Shown: positions 17,781 through 26,721 of the stretch, piece after piece
How the letters are laid out: every line of letters starts with the position of its first letter
How positions within the stretch are numbered: the stretch's first letter is position 1
Notes under the pieces: generated by a model
Database searches by the model: none
The model's input: the letters and a program-made list of their open reading frames with translations, nothing else
Told to the model about the DNA's origin: nothing
Assembly: GCF_017565645.3 (NCBI RefSeq)
Contig: NZ_CP086136.1
Coordinates: forward strand, 7,175,501-7,239,500
Length of the DNA stretch: 64,000 nucleotides
Direction of reading: 5' to 3'
From: Bradyrhizobium barranii subsp. barranii
GTDB taxonomy: Bacteria > Pseudomonadota > Alphaproteobacteria > Rhizobiales > Xanthobacteraceae
Position numbers and translations under genes: made by a program

Positions 17781-18949
17781 GCCTTGAGTCGATGCCGCGC
17801 CGACCAGATCACCAGCGCGCCGGCCGCGGCCATCGCGGCCATGACGTAGTACAAGCTGTCGCCGATGCGGGCGTAGATCGCACCTGACGCGATCGATGTC
17901 GCTGCACCCAGCAACCCGTTGCAGGCGGCATAATAGCCCTGCCCCCGCGCGATCTGATGCGATGGCACGCGCTGCACCAGCAGGTTCATGGTGCCGACGA
18001 TGGTCATGCCGAAGGTGAGGCCGTGGCCCAGCTGCACGATCACGAGCAGCGCGAGCGGCGGCTCCTGCGCGGTGACGATCCAGCGCACCACGGCGCTCGC
18101 GCCGCCGATCGCGATCAGCGTGGACGGATGCAGCGAAAACCGCGGCGACAGCGCGAAGACGATGATCTCGGCGATCACGCCCAGCGTCCAGAGGCCTGCG
18201 ATCGTCAGCCCGCCGAAGCCGTGGAGCTGCCAGTTGATGGCCGAGAACGTGTAATAGGCGACGTGGCTGCCCTGGATCAGCGCGGCCGAGGCGATGACGG
18301 CCCAGAAGCCGCCATCGCGCAGCAAGGCCTTGCCGGCATGCGTCTCCGTCGTCCTTCGCCTGACATCGTCGAGCGGCTGCAGCAGCAGGCTGGCGGCGAC
18401 CGCAACGACGGCCCACGCGACGATGATCCAGATCAGATCGCGCGCCGCGATGTGGTCGACGAGAAAGCCGCAGGCGAGCGAGCCCGCGGCGAAGGCCGCC
18501 GAGCCCCACAGCCGCAACGGTCCGTAATCGAGCCCGTAGCGGGCGACGCCGCGCAACGCATAGGCATCGGTCAGCGGGGTCGTCGGCGTCCACATCATGC
18601 AGGTCAGCGCATAGATCAGGAACAGCGCCAGCGGCTGCTGCTGCAATCCGACCGCCGTGAACCCGATCGCGGTTGCCAGCACCGACACCATCATGCCGGC
18701 GCGAATGGCATGTCGCCTTTCGGCAAGGGCGGTGATCTGCGGCAGCGTGGTGAAGCGCGTGATCGCCGGCAGCGCGTTGATGAGGCCGATCCAGCTTGCG
18801 TCGATGCCGATCGCCTTCAGCCAGAGCGGAAAGAACGGCAGATGCGTGCCCGACACCGCGAAGACCGCCGAATAGAACAGCGCCAGACTCACGGCGAATC
18901 GCCGCTTCACGGCGGCTTGCGTGGGGATTTGTGATTCGCCTGCCATCAA
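17750..18949 (-). CDS. MFS transporter, 3-phenylpropionate carrier-like
   Basis: 399 residues with about 12 hydrophobic spans. The N-terminus (ALFYSAVFAVSGTHLPFFPLWLK) and LRLWGSAAFAAGSLACG are typical of the MFS_1-like / PPP (HcaT) subfamily. The first ATG is at 18949, a second at 18943. Role: proton-linked uptake of a small molecule; the substrate is unknown. Convergent 3' overlap with the epimerase could mean that a murein peptide product is imported, but this is only positional. It is divergent from the gene at 19022. Confidence 0.85.
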   Translation of the reverse strand: MMAGESQIPTQAAVKRRFAVSLALFYSAVFAVSGTHLPFFPLWLKAIGIDASWIGLINALPAITRFTTLPQITALAERRHAIRAGMMVSVLATAIGFTAVGLQQQPLALFLIYALTCMMWTPTTPLTDAYALRGVARYGLDYGPLRLWGSAAFAAGSLACGFLVDHIAARDLIWIIVAWAVVAVAASLLLQPLDDVRRRTTETHAGKALLRDGGFWAVIASAALIQGSHVAYYTFSAINWQLHGFGGLTIAGLWTLGVIAEIIVFALSPRFSLHPSTLIAIGGASAVVRWIVTAQEPPLALLVIVQLGHGLTFGMTIVGTMNLLVQRVPSHQIARGQGYYAACNGLLGAATSIASGAIYARIGDSLYYVMAAMAAAGALVIWSARHRLKAHPQSEDSGG

Positions 18950-19021
18950 ACCAATTGCGATTCGGTCGATATCGTGGTGATCGTTACAGTAACGCGTAGT
19001 GATTTGCGCGACGAGATTGTC

Positions 19022-20377
19022 ATGGCCAACGAAGCATTCGCCCTCTCGCCTATGTCTGCCCGTGCGGCCGAGCCGAACGAGCAGGATTACGACGCGATCC
19101 GCGAAGCCTTCATGGAGACCGCGCGCGGCCGCTGGTTCCTCGGCGAATATGCCAAGCGCAACCGCAATGCGGATACCCGCATGGTGCTCGATGCGGTCGC
19201 GAAAATCGAAGAAACCCTTGCGGCACAGCGACTACCGGTCGTCGAGGATCGCCTGCCCGAGGCGCTGGTCGAGATCCGCCGCGCCATCCGCGAAGCCGAG
19301 ACCATCGCGATCGCCGCCTTCGATCCTGCGGCGATCGAGGCCAGCCTCGCGCCGATTCCGCGCGGCGTGCGCATCATCAAGGAGATCTCCTGGCGCTGGC
19401 GCGAGATCGGCGCCGACGGGCGAATCTGCGATCTCATTGATTCGCAGCTCGCCTCCATCGAGGCGGCTTGCGGACAGCTATCGACCATCGACCCCCGCGT
19501 CGAGCTCAAGGCTGCATTCGATCTGCTCAGGGATCGGGTCGAGCAGCTTGATGGCGACGGCGACACAGCGCCGCAAGCGGCGGTGCATCCCGCCCCTGCG
19601 CCGGTGCATGAAGCGCCCGTCGCAGAGGCCGCGATGGCCACCGAAGCACCCGTGGATTTTACGGAGGCGCCGCCGGACATCGCAGCGACTCCCGCGCCTG
19701 AAGCAGCGGTCGAGGCCAGCACCGCCGAAGCACGCGCCGTTGGCGAGGAGGCATTGGACGTTGCCACCGAGCCGGAGCTCATCGCCGGCAATCACGTCGG
19801 ACCCGAAGAGGAGGTCGCAGAGGCCGCCGCCTTCACCGAGGTGACTGACGGGGTCTCGCTCGACGCCGCCGCGGAAGCCGAGGACGAAGCCATACTCGAT
19901 GCCATCGCGCTGGAAATGGCCGCACCCGATCCGGAGTTCGACGAGATCACCGAACCGATCGAGCTGGAAGCGGCCATTCCGGAGCCGATGGCCGCGGAGG
20001 TCGCAGCCACGATTGCCGCAGAGCTTCCGGAGCCGGTCGCAGCCGAGCCGGCCGCCCTCGCAGTCGTGGAGGAGCCCGCCGAAGACGCGCCGATCGCGAT
20101 GGACTCGCTCGCGCGCCTCACCGACGCCATTGCGGAGGCCGCCGCCGAAGTGATGGAGCAGCCGGCCCCGGCCATGGCGGCCGCCGCGACATTCGGCGCA
20201 GCCCCGACCGCGACGCTTCCGATGCCCTCGCCCTTGTCCGCGTCCTTGCCCGAGCCCTCGCTCGGCGTCACCATCCTCGCCAGCGGCATCCTGCAAAAGC
20301 CCCGCGCGGCGGCCAACGACCCCATGGCGCCAATCCGCCGCATGACCCAGGCCGAGAAGATCGCGTTCTTCTCGTAA
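19022..20377 (+). CDS. Ala/Glu/Pro-rich protein of unknown function
   Basis: 451 residues from ATG 19022 (an upstream ATG at 18974 is less likely). Residues 10-180 are well ordered and helical (YDAIREAFMETARGRWFLGEY, then DTRMVLDAVAKIEETLAAQR). About 180-420 is low-complexity, acidic and rich in A, E, V and P, surely disordered. The last 15 residues (PIRRMTQAEKIAFFS) are basic/aromatic and look like a short interaction motif. I recall similar rhizobial conserved hypotheticals with the same head, acidic linker and conserved tail. No signal peptide or membrane span. Function unknown. Confidence 0.8.
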   Translation: MANEAFALSPMSARAAEPNEQDYDAIREAFMETARGRWFLGEYAKRNRNADTRMVLDAVAKIEETLAAQRLPVVEDRLPEALVEIRRAIREAETIAIAAFDPAAIEASLAPIPRGVRIIKEISWRWREIGADGRICDLIDSQLASIEAACGQLSTIDPRVELKAAFDLLRDRVEQLDGDGDTAPQAAVHPAPAPVHEAPVAEAAMATEAPVDFTEAPPDIAATPAPEAAVEASTAEARAVGEEALDVATEPELIAGNHVGPEEEVAEAAAFTEVTDGVSLDAAAEAEDEAILDAIALEMAAPDPEFDEITEPIELEAAIPEPMAAEVAATIAAELPEPVAAEPAALAVVEEPAEDAPIAMDSLARLTDAIAEAAAEVMEQPAPAMAAAATFGAAPTATLPMPSPLSASLPEPSLGVTILASGILQKPRAAANDPMAPIRRMTQAEKIAFFS

Positions 20378-20397
20378 GGGGCGCGCGCTCTCCACAT

Positions 20398-20477
20398 CGT
20401 CATTGCGAGCGCAGCGAAGCAATCCAGAGTCTTTCCGCGGAGAGATTCTGGATTGCTTCGCTGCGCTCGCAATGACG
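20398..20477. repeat. Nested palindromic repeat (CGTCATTGCGAG family)
   Basis: Outer arms CGTCATTGCGAGCGCAG and CTGCGCTCGCAATGACG are perfect inverses. Inner arms are GAAGCAATCCAGA and TCTGGATTGCTTC. It is the second copy in this window (other at 13714-13800), again just past the stop of a plus-strand gene and before a convergent minus-strand gene. Confidence 0.82.
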
Positions 20478-20596
20478 GAACAAGGTGAATCACCGCACCC
20501 TCTCTCGTGTCCCGGACAAGCTGCAACGCGTAGGCAGTTGCGGCGCAGAGCCGGGACCCAGGCTGTTGCACGGGTGCTCTCGCAAACCTAGCCGCG

Positions 20597-21367
20597 CTAC
20601 GCGAAGGGGGCCTGCCCGGTCGATGCGTCGACGCCGCCGTCGACTGGCAGATTCACCCCATTCACGAAGCTGGCGTCGTCGCTTGCGAGAAATGCGATGA
20701 CGCTCGCGACTTCCTCGGACCGGGCTCCGCGCCCCAGGGGGATACGTTCCACCAGCTTCGCGAACAATTCCGGATATTGCTCCATGATCGGCGTCGTCAG
20801 GTCGGTGAGGGTCAATGATGGGCACACCGCATTGATGCGCACGCCTCTCGGGCCAAAGTCGAGCGCCAGGCTGCGTGTGAGATTGCTGACGGCCCCCTTC
20901 GTGGCGTTGTAGAAGCTCAAGCCCCGATCGCCGCCGAGCCCGCTGAGAGACGACACGTTGACGATCGAGCCGCCGCTTTCGATCAGGTGCGGAAGCGCGG
21001 CGCGCGTCATGTAGAGGACACCGTCGACATTGACCGCGAAGAGATCTCGCCACAGCTGGACCGGCGAGCTCAGGAAATCGATCAGTGCACCCGTCCCGGC
21101 ATTGTTGACGAGGATGTCGATCCTGCCGAATTGCCGGACCACGTCGGCGACCAGGCGCTCGACGTCTGCGGCGATCGAGACGTCGCCGGGCCAGATCATG
21201 CAGTGATCGGTGCCGAGTTCGGCAGCGACTTCAGCCAGCTTGACCTCCCGGCGCCCGTTCAGCACGACAATGGCGCCTTCGCCGTGAAAGCGCCTTGCGG
21301 CTGCGGCGCCGATGCCGCTGCCGGCGCCCGTGACGATGACGACTTTATCCTTGAACCGATCATTCAT
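20597..21367 (-). CDS. SDR family oxidoreductase
   Basis: 256 residues, a classical short-chain dehydrogenase. The cofactor motif TGAGSGIGAAA is at residues 14-24, followed by NNAGTG, a catalytic Ser in VSSLSG and Y-x-x-x-K in FYNATKGA. The C-terminus has the usual FLASDDASFVNGVNLPVDGG. Reaction: NAD(P)-dependent oxidation/reduction of an alcohol/ketone. The R after NG in LNGRREVK suggests NADP preference. Substrate not determinable; monocistronic. Confidence 0.92.
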   Translation of the reverse strand: MNDRFKDKVVIVTGAGSGIGAAAARRFHGEGAIVVLNGRREVKLAEVAAELGTDHCMIWPGDVSIAADVERLVADVVRQFGRIDILVNNAGTGALIDFLSSPVQLWRDLFAVNVDGVLYMTRAALPHLIESGGSIVNVSSLSGLGGDRGLSFYNATKGAVSNLTRSLALDFGPRGVRINAVCPSLTLTDLTTPIMEQYPELFAKLVERIPLGRGARSEEVASVIAFLASDDASFVNGVNLPVDGGVDASTGQAPFA

Positions 21368-21505
21368 GCCAATAACTCCATCCGAACCCGCAAGGTCCGG
21401 ACAAGAGCTAGGACTCCGGAAAGACAGCTTGGTTTCAGCCGAACCGGATTCGGTTACGATTGAAATCTGTCGCGCGAAGCGTTCCGCGAGGCGATGCGAG
21501 GCCGA

Positions 21506-21865
21506 TCACCCGCAGTTCCAGACCGCGCCGATCGGGGTCCGCGTCCAGCACGGCCCGAAGCTGCCGCCATTGTAGCGGCCGCCGCCGAAGCCGGGCCGGC
21601 CGAAATAGCGCCATTCGCCATCCCAGCCGTAATATTGGGGCACCGGGTCGATGTACCAATGGCGGCGGTCGCTGCGCGACATGCGCCGCATCGCCTCCTT
21701 CTGCTTGTAGAGCGGAATGCTGTTGCTCAGCGGCTGGCGATAGCCCGGCAGGAAGCCGTAACCATGCCAAGCCTGCTTGGGGCGTTTTTGAGATGACGCA
21801 GCAGACGCGATGGCGGGCAACAGCGACAGGACGACAGCAATGGATAGACACATAAGGCGCGACAT
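21506..21865 (-). CDS. Small secreted protein of unknown function, Trp/Tyr-rich
   Basis: 119 residues from ATG 21865, chosen because it starts a signal peptide (MSRLMCLSIAVVLSLLPAIASAA); an ATG 12 codons upstream would bury it. The mature part is basic then aromatic and Gly-rich (YYGWDGEWRYFGRPGFGGG) and ends with two cysteines (FGPCWTRT, VWNCG), possibly one disulfide. I recall similar short periplasmic proteins in Bradyrhizobium but no function. Confidence 0.7.
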   Translation of the reverse strand: MSRLMCLSIAVVLSLLPAIASAASSQKRPKQAWHGYGFLPGYRQPLSNSIPLYKQKEAMRRMSRSDRRHWYIDPVPQYYGWDGEWRYFGRPGFGGGRYNGGSFGPCWTRTPIGAVWNCG

Positions 21866-22014
21866 GGATCGACCATAGACAGTCGCTTGCCCGAAGGCCA
21901 TTCAAATCCGAGTGCGAGACTTTTCGCCGCTTCGACTCATTGGCTTCTCCCGATAAGCTCGCATAGCGCAGCATGAGGGCTGCGCGTGAAACTTGCATAT
22001 TCCGGAGTGAGCGG

Positions 22015-22398
22015 ATGTCTGAAACCGCGCGCGTCGGCGCTTTCGCCATCGTTCCGAGCAACGACCTTGCCGCTGCGATTCCGTTCTGGGAACGCCTCGG
22101 CTTTGCGCGCGCGGGCGGTGACGCCGACTACGTGATCATGACCGGTTGGGGCTGCGAGGTGCATCTCACACGAGCCGGCAATGGCCCGTGGCGCGTGCCC
22201 GAGCACAATCCCTTCGGCGTCTTCATTCGCACGCCCGACGTCGAGGCCATCGCCGCGCGCGTGGACGATCTGGTCATCCGCCCCGGTGGCCTGCTGCGTC
22301 ACCGCGAATGGGGGATGTATGAGGTGGGCATCAACGGACCTGACGGTCTTCTCGTCAGGATCGGCTGGCCGTCAGAGCTGACGCATCGCCCTAGCTGA
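22015..22398 (+). CDS. VOC family (glyoxalase/bleomycin-resistance fold) protein
   Basis: 127 residues from ATG 22015 with GGAG 9 bases upstream. One VOC module with two beta-alpha-beta-beta-beta units: IVPSNDLAAAIPFWERLGF at the start, and WGMYEVGINGPDGLLVRIGW at the end. A metal-type Glu is in CEVHLTR and a His in NGPWRVPEHN. It resembles bleomycin-binding and lactoylglutathione-lyase-like proteins. Substrate unknown. Its stop overlaps the 3' end of the small minus-strand gene by 8 bases. Confidence 0.82.
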   Translation: MSETARVGAFAIVPSNDLAAAIPFWERLGFARAGGDADYVIMTGWGCEVHLTRAGNGPWRVPEHNPFGVFIRTPDVEAIAARVDDLVIRPGGLLRHREWGMYEVGINGPDGLLVRIGWPSELTHRPS

Positions 22399-22609
22399 TC
22401 ATGCCCTTCCGGATCAGGAAGCATCCATACCCCCTGCTGTCGCCGACCTGCACGACACCAAACCCCGTCGCCGCCGCGCGATAGAATTCCGGACGCGAGA
22501 GCTTGCCGGGACTGACGGCGCGGCCAACCGCGCGCCCGATTTCCGCCAGCACCGCGCGCTGCACGTCGGGGACGCGATCGGGATCGTCGACCGGCGCCAT
22601 CACGCGCAC
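22391..22609 (-). CDS. Small hypothetical protein
   Basis: 72 residues from GTG 22609 (ATG at 22600 also possible; neither has a strong RBS). Sequence features: a helical acidic/basic front (VQRAVLAEIGRAVGRAV), then SRPEFYRAAATGFGVVQVG and a hydrophobic end GCFLIRKG. Composition is protein-like and unlike a shadow frame. No family recognised. It is divergent from the caspase-fold gene. Confidence 0.5.
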   Translation of the reverse strand: MRVMAPVDDPDRVPDVQRAVLAEIGRAVGRAVSPGKLSRPEFYRAAATGFGVVQVGDSRGYGCFLIRKGMIS

Positions 22610-22629
22610 CGGATCGGGATCGGTTCCAA

Positions 22630-22647
22630 GCGTGATTCAGATCACGC
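22630..22647. promoter_or_regulatory. 18-bp perfect palindrome, CRP/FNR-like
   Basis: GCGTGAT-TCAG-ATCACGC is a perfect 7-4-7 palindrome containing GTGA-N6-TCAC, the core spacing of CRP/FNR-family sites. It lies 100 bases before the caspase-fold gene and just upstream of the small divergent gene, so it could serve either. Confidence 0.4.
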
Positions 22648-22747
22648 AGCTTACCATGGTGACTGCGATCACGGACCACGGGCTCGAACGCGACCAGGCT
22701 TCCTCGCAACCAATCTCGCATCGAGATGAGTGCCAGAGGAGCACGCC

Positions 22748-24556
22748 ATGTTCCGCCTAAAGCCTTTCCTGATGACGGCTAGCCTCGTGGGAAGCCTGTT
22801 CGGCTTCGCCAGCGGCCCTGCTTCCGCGCAGGTCGCCCCGGTCCAGCCTGCCCCGATCGCGCTGCAAGGCCCGGAGCAGCGCGTGGCGCTGGTGATCGGC
22901 AATTCCAACTACAAGAACGCGCCGCAGCTCCAAAACCCCGACAATGATGAGGAGTCGATGGCGCAGTTTCTGAACTCCGCCGGCTTCGAGGTGGTCGCCG
23001 CGACCGACCTGACCCAGAACGACATGCTCCGCGTCGTCCAGGACTTTTCCGCCAAGGTTTCCGCGCGGGGTCCGAACACTGTCGCCATGGTCTACTACGC
23101 CGGTCACGGCGTGCAGCTCGCCGGCGAGAACTATCTCGTCCCCGTCGATGCCAAGGTTTCGAACCCCACCGAGCTCGTGAGCAACTCGGTGCGCCTGGTC
23201 GACGTGATGTCGACGCTGGAGACGATCCCGAGCCGCATGCGCATCGTCATCCTCGATGCCTGCCGCAACAATCCGTTCCCTGATGTCAACGACGCCGGCC
23301 GCGGCTTGGCCATCGTCGATGCGCCGAACGGCTCGATCGTCGGCTACTCGACCGCGCCGGGTGCGGAAGCACAGGACGGCACCAACGGCCACAGCCCCTA
23401 TACCCAGGCCTTCCTCAACGTCGCGCGCGAACCCAACGTGCCGATCGAGCAGCTGTTCAAGCGCGTGCGCCTCGAAGTGAACCAGACCACCAGCGGCGCG
23501 CAGATCCCGTGGGAAAGCTCGTCGCTGACCTCGGACTTCACCTTCTTCGGCGACACCGCTGTCGCCGCCAACCGCGCGCCGGTGAATGCGCCTGTCGTGC
23601 AGGTGGCCTCCAACCTGCCGAGCCGCTCGACGCGCCAGGCCTATGACTACGTCGTGTCCGAGGGACGGCAGGAGTACTATCAGGAGTTCATCCAGATGTA
23701 CCCGCACGACCCGCTGTGCGACCACATCCGCTGGCTGCTCAACAACCTGCTGATCACACAGGCCTGGCACAAGGCGGTGCTCGCGAACTCCCCGCTCGGC
23801 TACAAGAGCTTCTATGACAGCTACGGCAACAGCCCCTATGCGCAAGTCGCGCTGAAGCTCCAGGTGCAGCCAAAGCTGATCCCCCTGATGCAGGCGACCA
23901 AGTTCCTGGCGCCGCAGAACATTGCTCCGACGTTCAAGGTCAGCAATCTCGGCCAGCCCAAGTACATGCCGCTGATGCAGCAGGGCAATGGCGGTGCGCA
24001 AGTGAACGGCAACCTGCCGGTCGTGCAGAAGCCGGTGGACAGTAACGTCATCGGCAAGCTCGGCAGTGGCGGTCAGGGCGTCAACTTGCCCTCGGGCAAC
24101 AACCAGCCGAACGGCACGCCGTCGCAGACCCCGGGCAAGATCGTCACCCTGCCTGCGCCGACCAACACGACCAACACCAATGGCGGCACCGGCAAGATCG
24201 TGACGCTGCCCGCGACCAACAATACGCAGAATGGCGGCAGCAACAATAACGGCACGACCAAAGGCACGCCTGGCAAGATCGTCAGCATGCCGGTGAATGT
24301 CGGCAAGGGTGGCACGACCGTCGATACGAAGCCGGTCGTTCAGACGCAGAACAACCCGATCCGCGTCAACACCGGCGTGAAGCTCAACAACAACCCGGTG
24401 AACAAGGTGCAGGTCCAGAACAACCAGCAGAACAACCGCCCGCAATTCAATGCGACCAACCGTGTGGTCAACAACGGCGGCAACAACTTCCGGCAGTCGA
24501 TGAACCAGGCGCCCTCCATGGGCGGCGGCAACAATCACCGCGGCTTCATGCGCTGA
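22748..24556 (+). CDS. Secreted caspase-family (C14, metacaspase-like) protein with Asn-rich tail
   Basis: 602 residues from ATG 22748, with GAGGAG 8 bases upstream and a signal peptide ending ASGPASAQ. The caspase p20-like domain is at about residues 44-270: RVALVIGNSNY, the catalytic His dyad motif YYAGHGVQL (H120) and ILDACRNNP (C172). Both dyad residues are present. A middle domain (280-400) contains YDYVVSEGRQEYYQEFIQMYP. The tail (from about 420) is low-complexity and rich in N, Q, G and T, with three GKIV-x-x-P repeats. Location: periplasm or outside. Known family role: Arg/Lys- or Asp-specific cysteine proteases; the substrate is unknown. Confidence 0.88.
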   Translation: MFRLKPFLMTASLVGSLFGFASGPASAQVAPVQPAPIALQGPEQRVALVIGNSNYKNAPQLQNPDNDEESMAQFLNSAGFEVVAATDLTQNDMLRVVQDFSAKVSARGPNTVAMVYYAGHGVQLAGENYLVPVDAKVSNPTELVSNSVRLVDVMSTLETIPSRMRIVILDACRNNPFPDVNDAGRGLAIVDAPNGSIVGYSTAPGAEAQDGTNGHSPYTQAFLNVAREPNVPIEQLFKRVRLEVNQTTSGAQIPWESSSLTSDFTFFGDTAVAANRAPVNAPVVQVASNLPSRSTRQAYDYVVSEGRQEYYQEFIQMYPHDPLCDHIRWLLNNLLITQAWHKAVLANSPLGYKSFYDSYGNSPYAQVALKLQVQPKLIPLMQATKFLAPQNIAPTFKVSNLGQPKYMPLMQQGNGGAQVNGNLPVVQKPVDSNVIGKLGSGGQGVNLPSGNNQPNGTPSQTPGKIVTLPAPTNTTNTNGGTGKIVTLPATNNTQNGGSNNNGTTKGTPGKIVSMPVNVGKGGTTVDTKPVVQTQNNPIRVNTGVKLNNNPVNKVQVQNNQQNNRPQFNATNRVVNNGGNNFRQSMNQAPSMGGGNNHRGFMR

Positions 24557-24576
24557 TCGCCACAAGCGAAACGACA

Positions 24577-24606
24577 AAGGGGCAGAGCGGCGACGCTCTG
24601 CCCCTT
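24577..24606. terminator. Strong hairpin between convergent genes
   Basis: AAGGGGCAGAGCG (24577-24589) and CGCTCTGCCCCTT (24594-24606) form a perfect 13-bp stem with a GCGA loop, 20 bases after the caspase stop. With AAA on one side and TT on the other it may work in both directions. Confidence 0.75.
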
Positions 24607-24629
24607 CCTCATGTTAGAAGGTCCGAAAC

Positions 24630-25613
24630 CTAAGCAACCAGCTCGGCAAACAGATCCGCATCGACATTGCCGCCGGAGAGGACGATGACGACGTTCTTCC
24701 CGGCGACGTCGAGACGTCCTGCCAGCAGTGCGGCAAGACCGACAGCACCGCCCGGCTCGACCACGAGCTTCAGCTCGCGATAGGCAAAGGCCACGGCCGC
24801 ACCGACTTCCTTGTCGGATGCCGTCACGCCGCGCGCCAAGAGCTTGCTGTTGATCGCAAAGGTCATCTCGCCGGGGATCAGGGCCATCAGCGCATCGCAG
24901 ATGGTGCGGCCCGCAGGCCCATGCGGCTCGCGGTGGCCGGCGGTCAGCGAAATGCCGTGATCGTCGAACGCCTCGGGCTCGGCCACCACGATCTCGGCGA
25001 GCGGATAGCGCGCCTTCACTGCCGTGGCGACACCCGCGATCAGGCCGCCGCCGGAGGCCGGCGCCACCACGATGTCGGGGCTGAGGCCGAGCGCAGCCAT
25101 GTCCTCCGCGATCTCACGACCTGCGGTGCCCTGCCCCGCGATCACGAACGGATCGTCATAGGGCCTGACCAGCGTCGCGCCGCGCTTCTCGGCGATGCCG
25201 CGCGAGATCGCCTCGCGGTCGTCGCGGTCGCGATCGTACAGCACGACCTCGGCGCCGTAGGATTTGGTGCGCTCGCGCTTCGACAGCGGCGCATCCGCGG
25301 GCATCACGATGGTCGCGTGCATGTCGAGGATCTTGGCAGCCGCCGCCACGCCCTGGGCGTGGTTGCCGGACGAGAACGCGACGACACCGCCGGCGCGCTT
25401 GTCCTGCGGGATCGAGGCGACCTTGTTGAAAGCGCCGCGGAACTTGAAGGAGCCGGTGCGCTGGAGCATCTCCGGCTTCAGGAAGACCTTTGCGCCGACG
25501 CGCTCGTTGAGCACGGGAAAGGACAACAGCGGGGTGCGGATGGCGAAGGGCGCGATCACGCGTGCTGCTGCATCGATATCGGCAGGGCCGATCGGGAGGA
25601 GCTGTTCGGTCAT
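24630..25613 (-). CDS. Threonine/serine dehydratase (PLP-dependent)
   Basis: 327 residues from ATG 25613. The PLP-binding lysine is K57 in GSFKFRG. The phosphate-binding loop is ASGGGLIAG, and VLSGGNVD lies near the C-terminus. The length and the lack of an ACT domain indicate the catabolic/short threonine dehydratase or serine racemase type rather than biosynthetic IlvA. Reaction: L-threonine to 2-oxobutanoate plus ammonia (or L-serine to pyruvate). Monocistronic. Confidence 0.9.
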   Translation of the reverse strand: MTEQLLPIGPADIDAAARVIAPFAIRTPLLSFPVLNERVGAKVFLKPEMLQRTGSFKFRGAFNKVASIPQDKRAGGVVAFSSGNHAQGVAAAAKILDMHATIVMPADAPLSKRERTKSYGAEVVLYDRDRDDREAISRGIAEKRGATLVRPYDDPFVIAGQGTAGREIAEDMAALGLSPDIVVAPASGGGLIAGVATAVKARYPLAEIVVAEPEAFDDHGISLTAGHREPHGPAGRTICDALMALIPGEMTFAINSKLLARGVTASDKEVGAAVAFAYRELKLVVEPGGAVGLAALLAGRLDVAGKNVVIVLSGGNVDADLFAELVA

Positions 25614-25677
25614 GCCTAACGTTATCGCGCCGGACGAGGCGCGGGGCAAGACACCTGCGCGCGATGAACCTTGGTTT

Positions 25678-26721
25678 TCAGGCTACGAAACTAACCTGCT
25701 CCGCCCCATTCCTGCCTGGAAGCACCGCGCCAACCGCCTTGATGCTGTCCACAAATGCCCTCGCCGAGGCCTCCCAGGTGTAATTGGCGGCGAATTCGAC
25801 GCAGTCCTGCCGGGACACGTCGAGCGCCGCGAAGCAGGCGTTGCGCAGATCGTGATCGAGGGCGCCGACCGGTGCATCGCCGATCACGTCGCGGGGGCCC
25901 TTCACCGGGAAGGCCGCAACCGGCAGGCCGCTGGCTAGCGCTTCCAGCAGGACCAGGCCGAACGTGTCGGTCTTGCTGGGGAACACGAACACGTCGGCAG
26001 CAGCATAGATTGCCGCCAGCGCCTCGCCGTGCTTCTCGCCCAGGAAGATCGCATCCGGATAGGCTTCTTCCAGCGCGACCCGCGCCGGGCCGTCGCCGAC
26101 GATCACCTTGGTGCCGGGCAGATCGAGATCGAGAAACGCCTCGAGGTTCTTCTCCACCGCGATCCGGCCGACCGAGAGAAACACCGGCGCCGGCAGGCAG
26201 AGGTCGATCCCACGGGGGTGGAACAGGCTGGTGTCGACGCCGCGCGGCCACAGCACGACGTTGTCGAAGCCGCGTTCGCCAAGCTCGCGGGCGAGCGCCG
26301 GCGTTGCCGCCATCACGGCGCGGCTGGGCGCGTGAAATCGGCGCAGCGCCCGCCAGATCAGGGATTCCGGAACCGGCACGCGGGCGCGGACATATTCGGG
26401 AAAGCGGGTGTGGAAGCTGCTCGTGAACGGCAGCTTGCGCTGGCGGCAATAGCGGCGGACCATCAGTCCGATCGGCCCCTCCGTCGCGATGTGGATGCTG
26501 TCGGGGCGCGCCTCTTCGATCAGCTTCGCGATCCGCGCCGGGCGCGGCATGGCGAGCCGCACATCGCGGTAGCTCGGCATCGCAAAGGTGCGGAACGATT
26601 GCGGCGTCAGGAACGTGAACTCGACGCCGAGCCCCTCGGCGGCGTCTGCGAGCTTGGTCAGCGTCCGAACCACACCATTGACTTGCGGGTGCCAGGCGTC
26701 GGTCGCGACCAGGATGCGCAT
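25678..26721 (-). CDS. GT4-family glycosyltransferase, probably lipid-directed
   Basis: 347 residues from ATG 26721. The N-terminal Rossmann starts ATDAWHPQVNGVVRT, then FHTRFPEY. The sugar-nucleotide domain carries LSVGRIAVEKNLEAFL and FPSKTDTFGLVLLEALASG (the E-x7-E motif). The WHPQVNGVVRT-L opening and FHT-x-FPEY are typical of transferases acting on lipids (MgtA, SQDG synthase, glucuronosyl/mannosyl-diacylglycerol synthases). The start overlaps the stop of the metallophosphoesterase gene (TGATG), so the pair is coupled. Acceptor and sugar donor unknown. Confidence 0.88.
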   Translation of the reverse strand: MRILVATDAWHPQVNGVVRTLTKLADAAEGLGVEFTFLTPQSFRTFAMPSYRDVRLAMPRPARIAKLIEEARPDSIHIATEGPIGLMVRRYCRQRKLPFTSSFHTRFPEYVRARVPVPESLIWRALRRFHAPSRAVMAATPALARELGERGFDNVVLWPRGVDTSLFHPRGIDLCLPAPVFLSVGRIAVEKNLEAFLDLDLPGTKVIVGDGPARVALEEAYPDAIFLGEKHGEALAAIYAAADVFVFPSKTDTFGLVLLEALASGLPVAAFPVKGPRDVIGDAPVGALDHDLRNACFAALDVSRQDCVEFAANYTWEASARAFVDSIKAVGAVLPGRNGAEQVSFVA

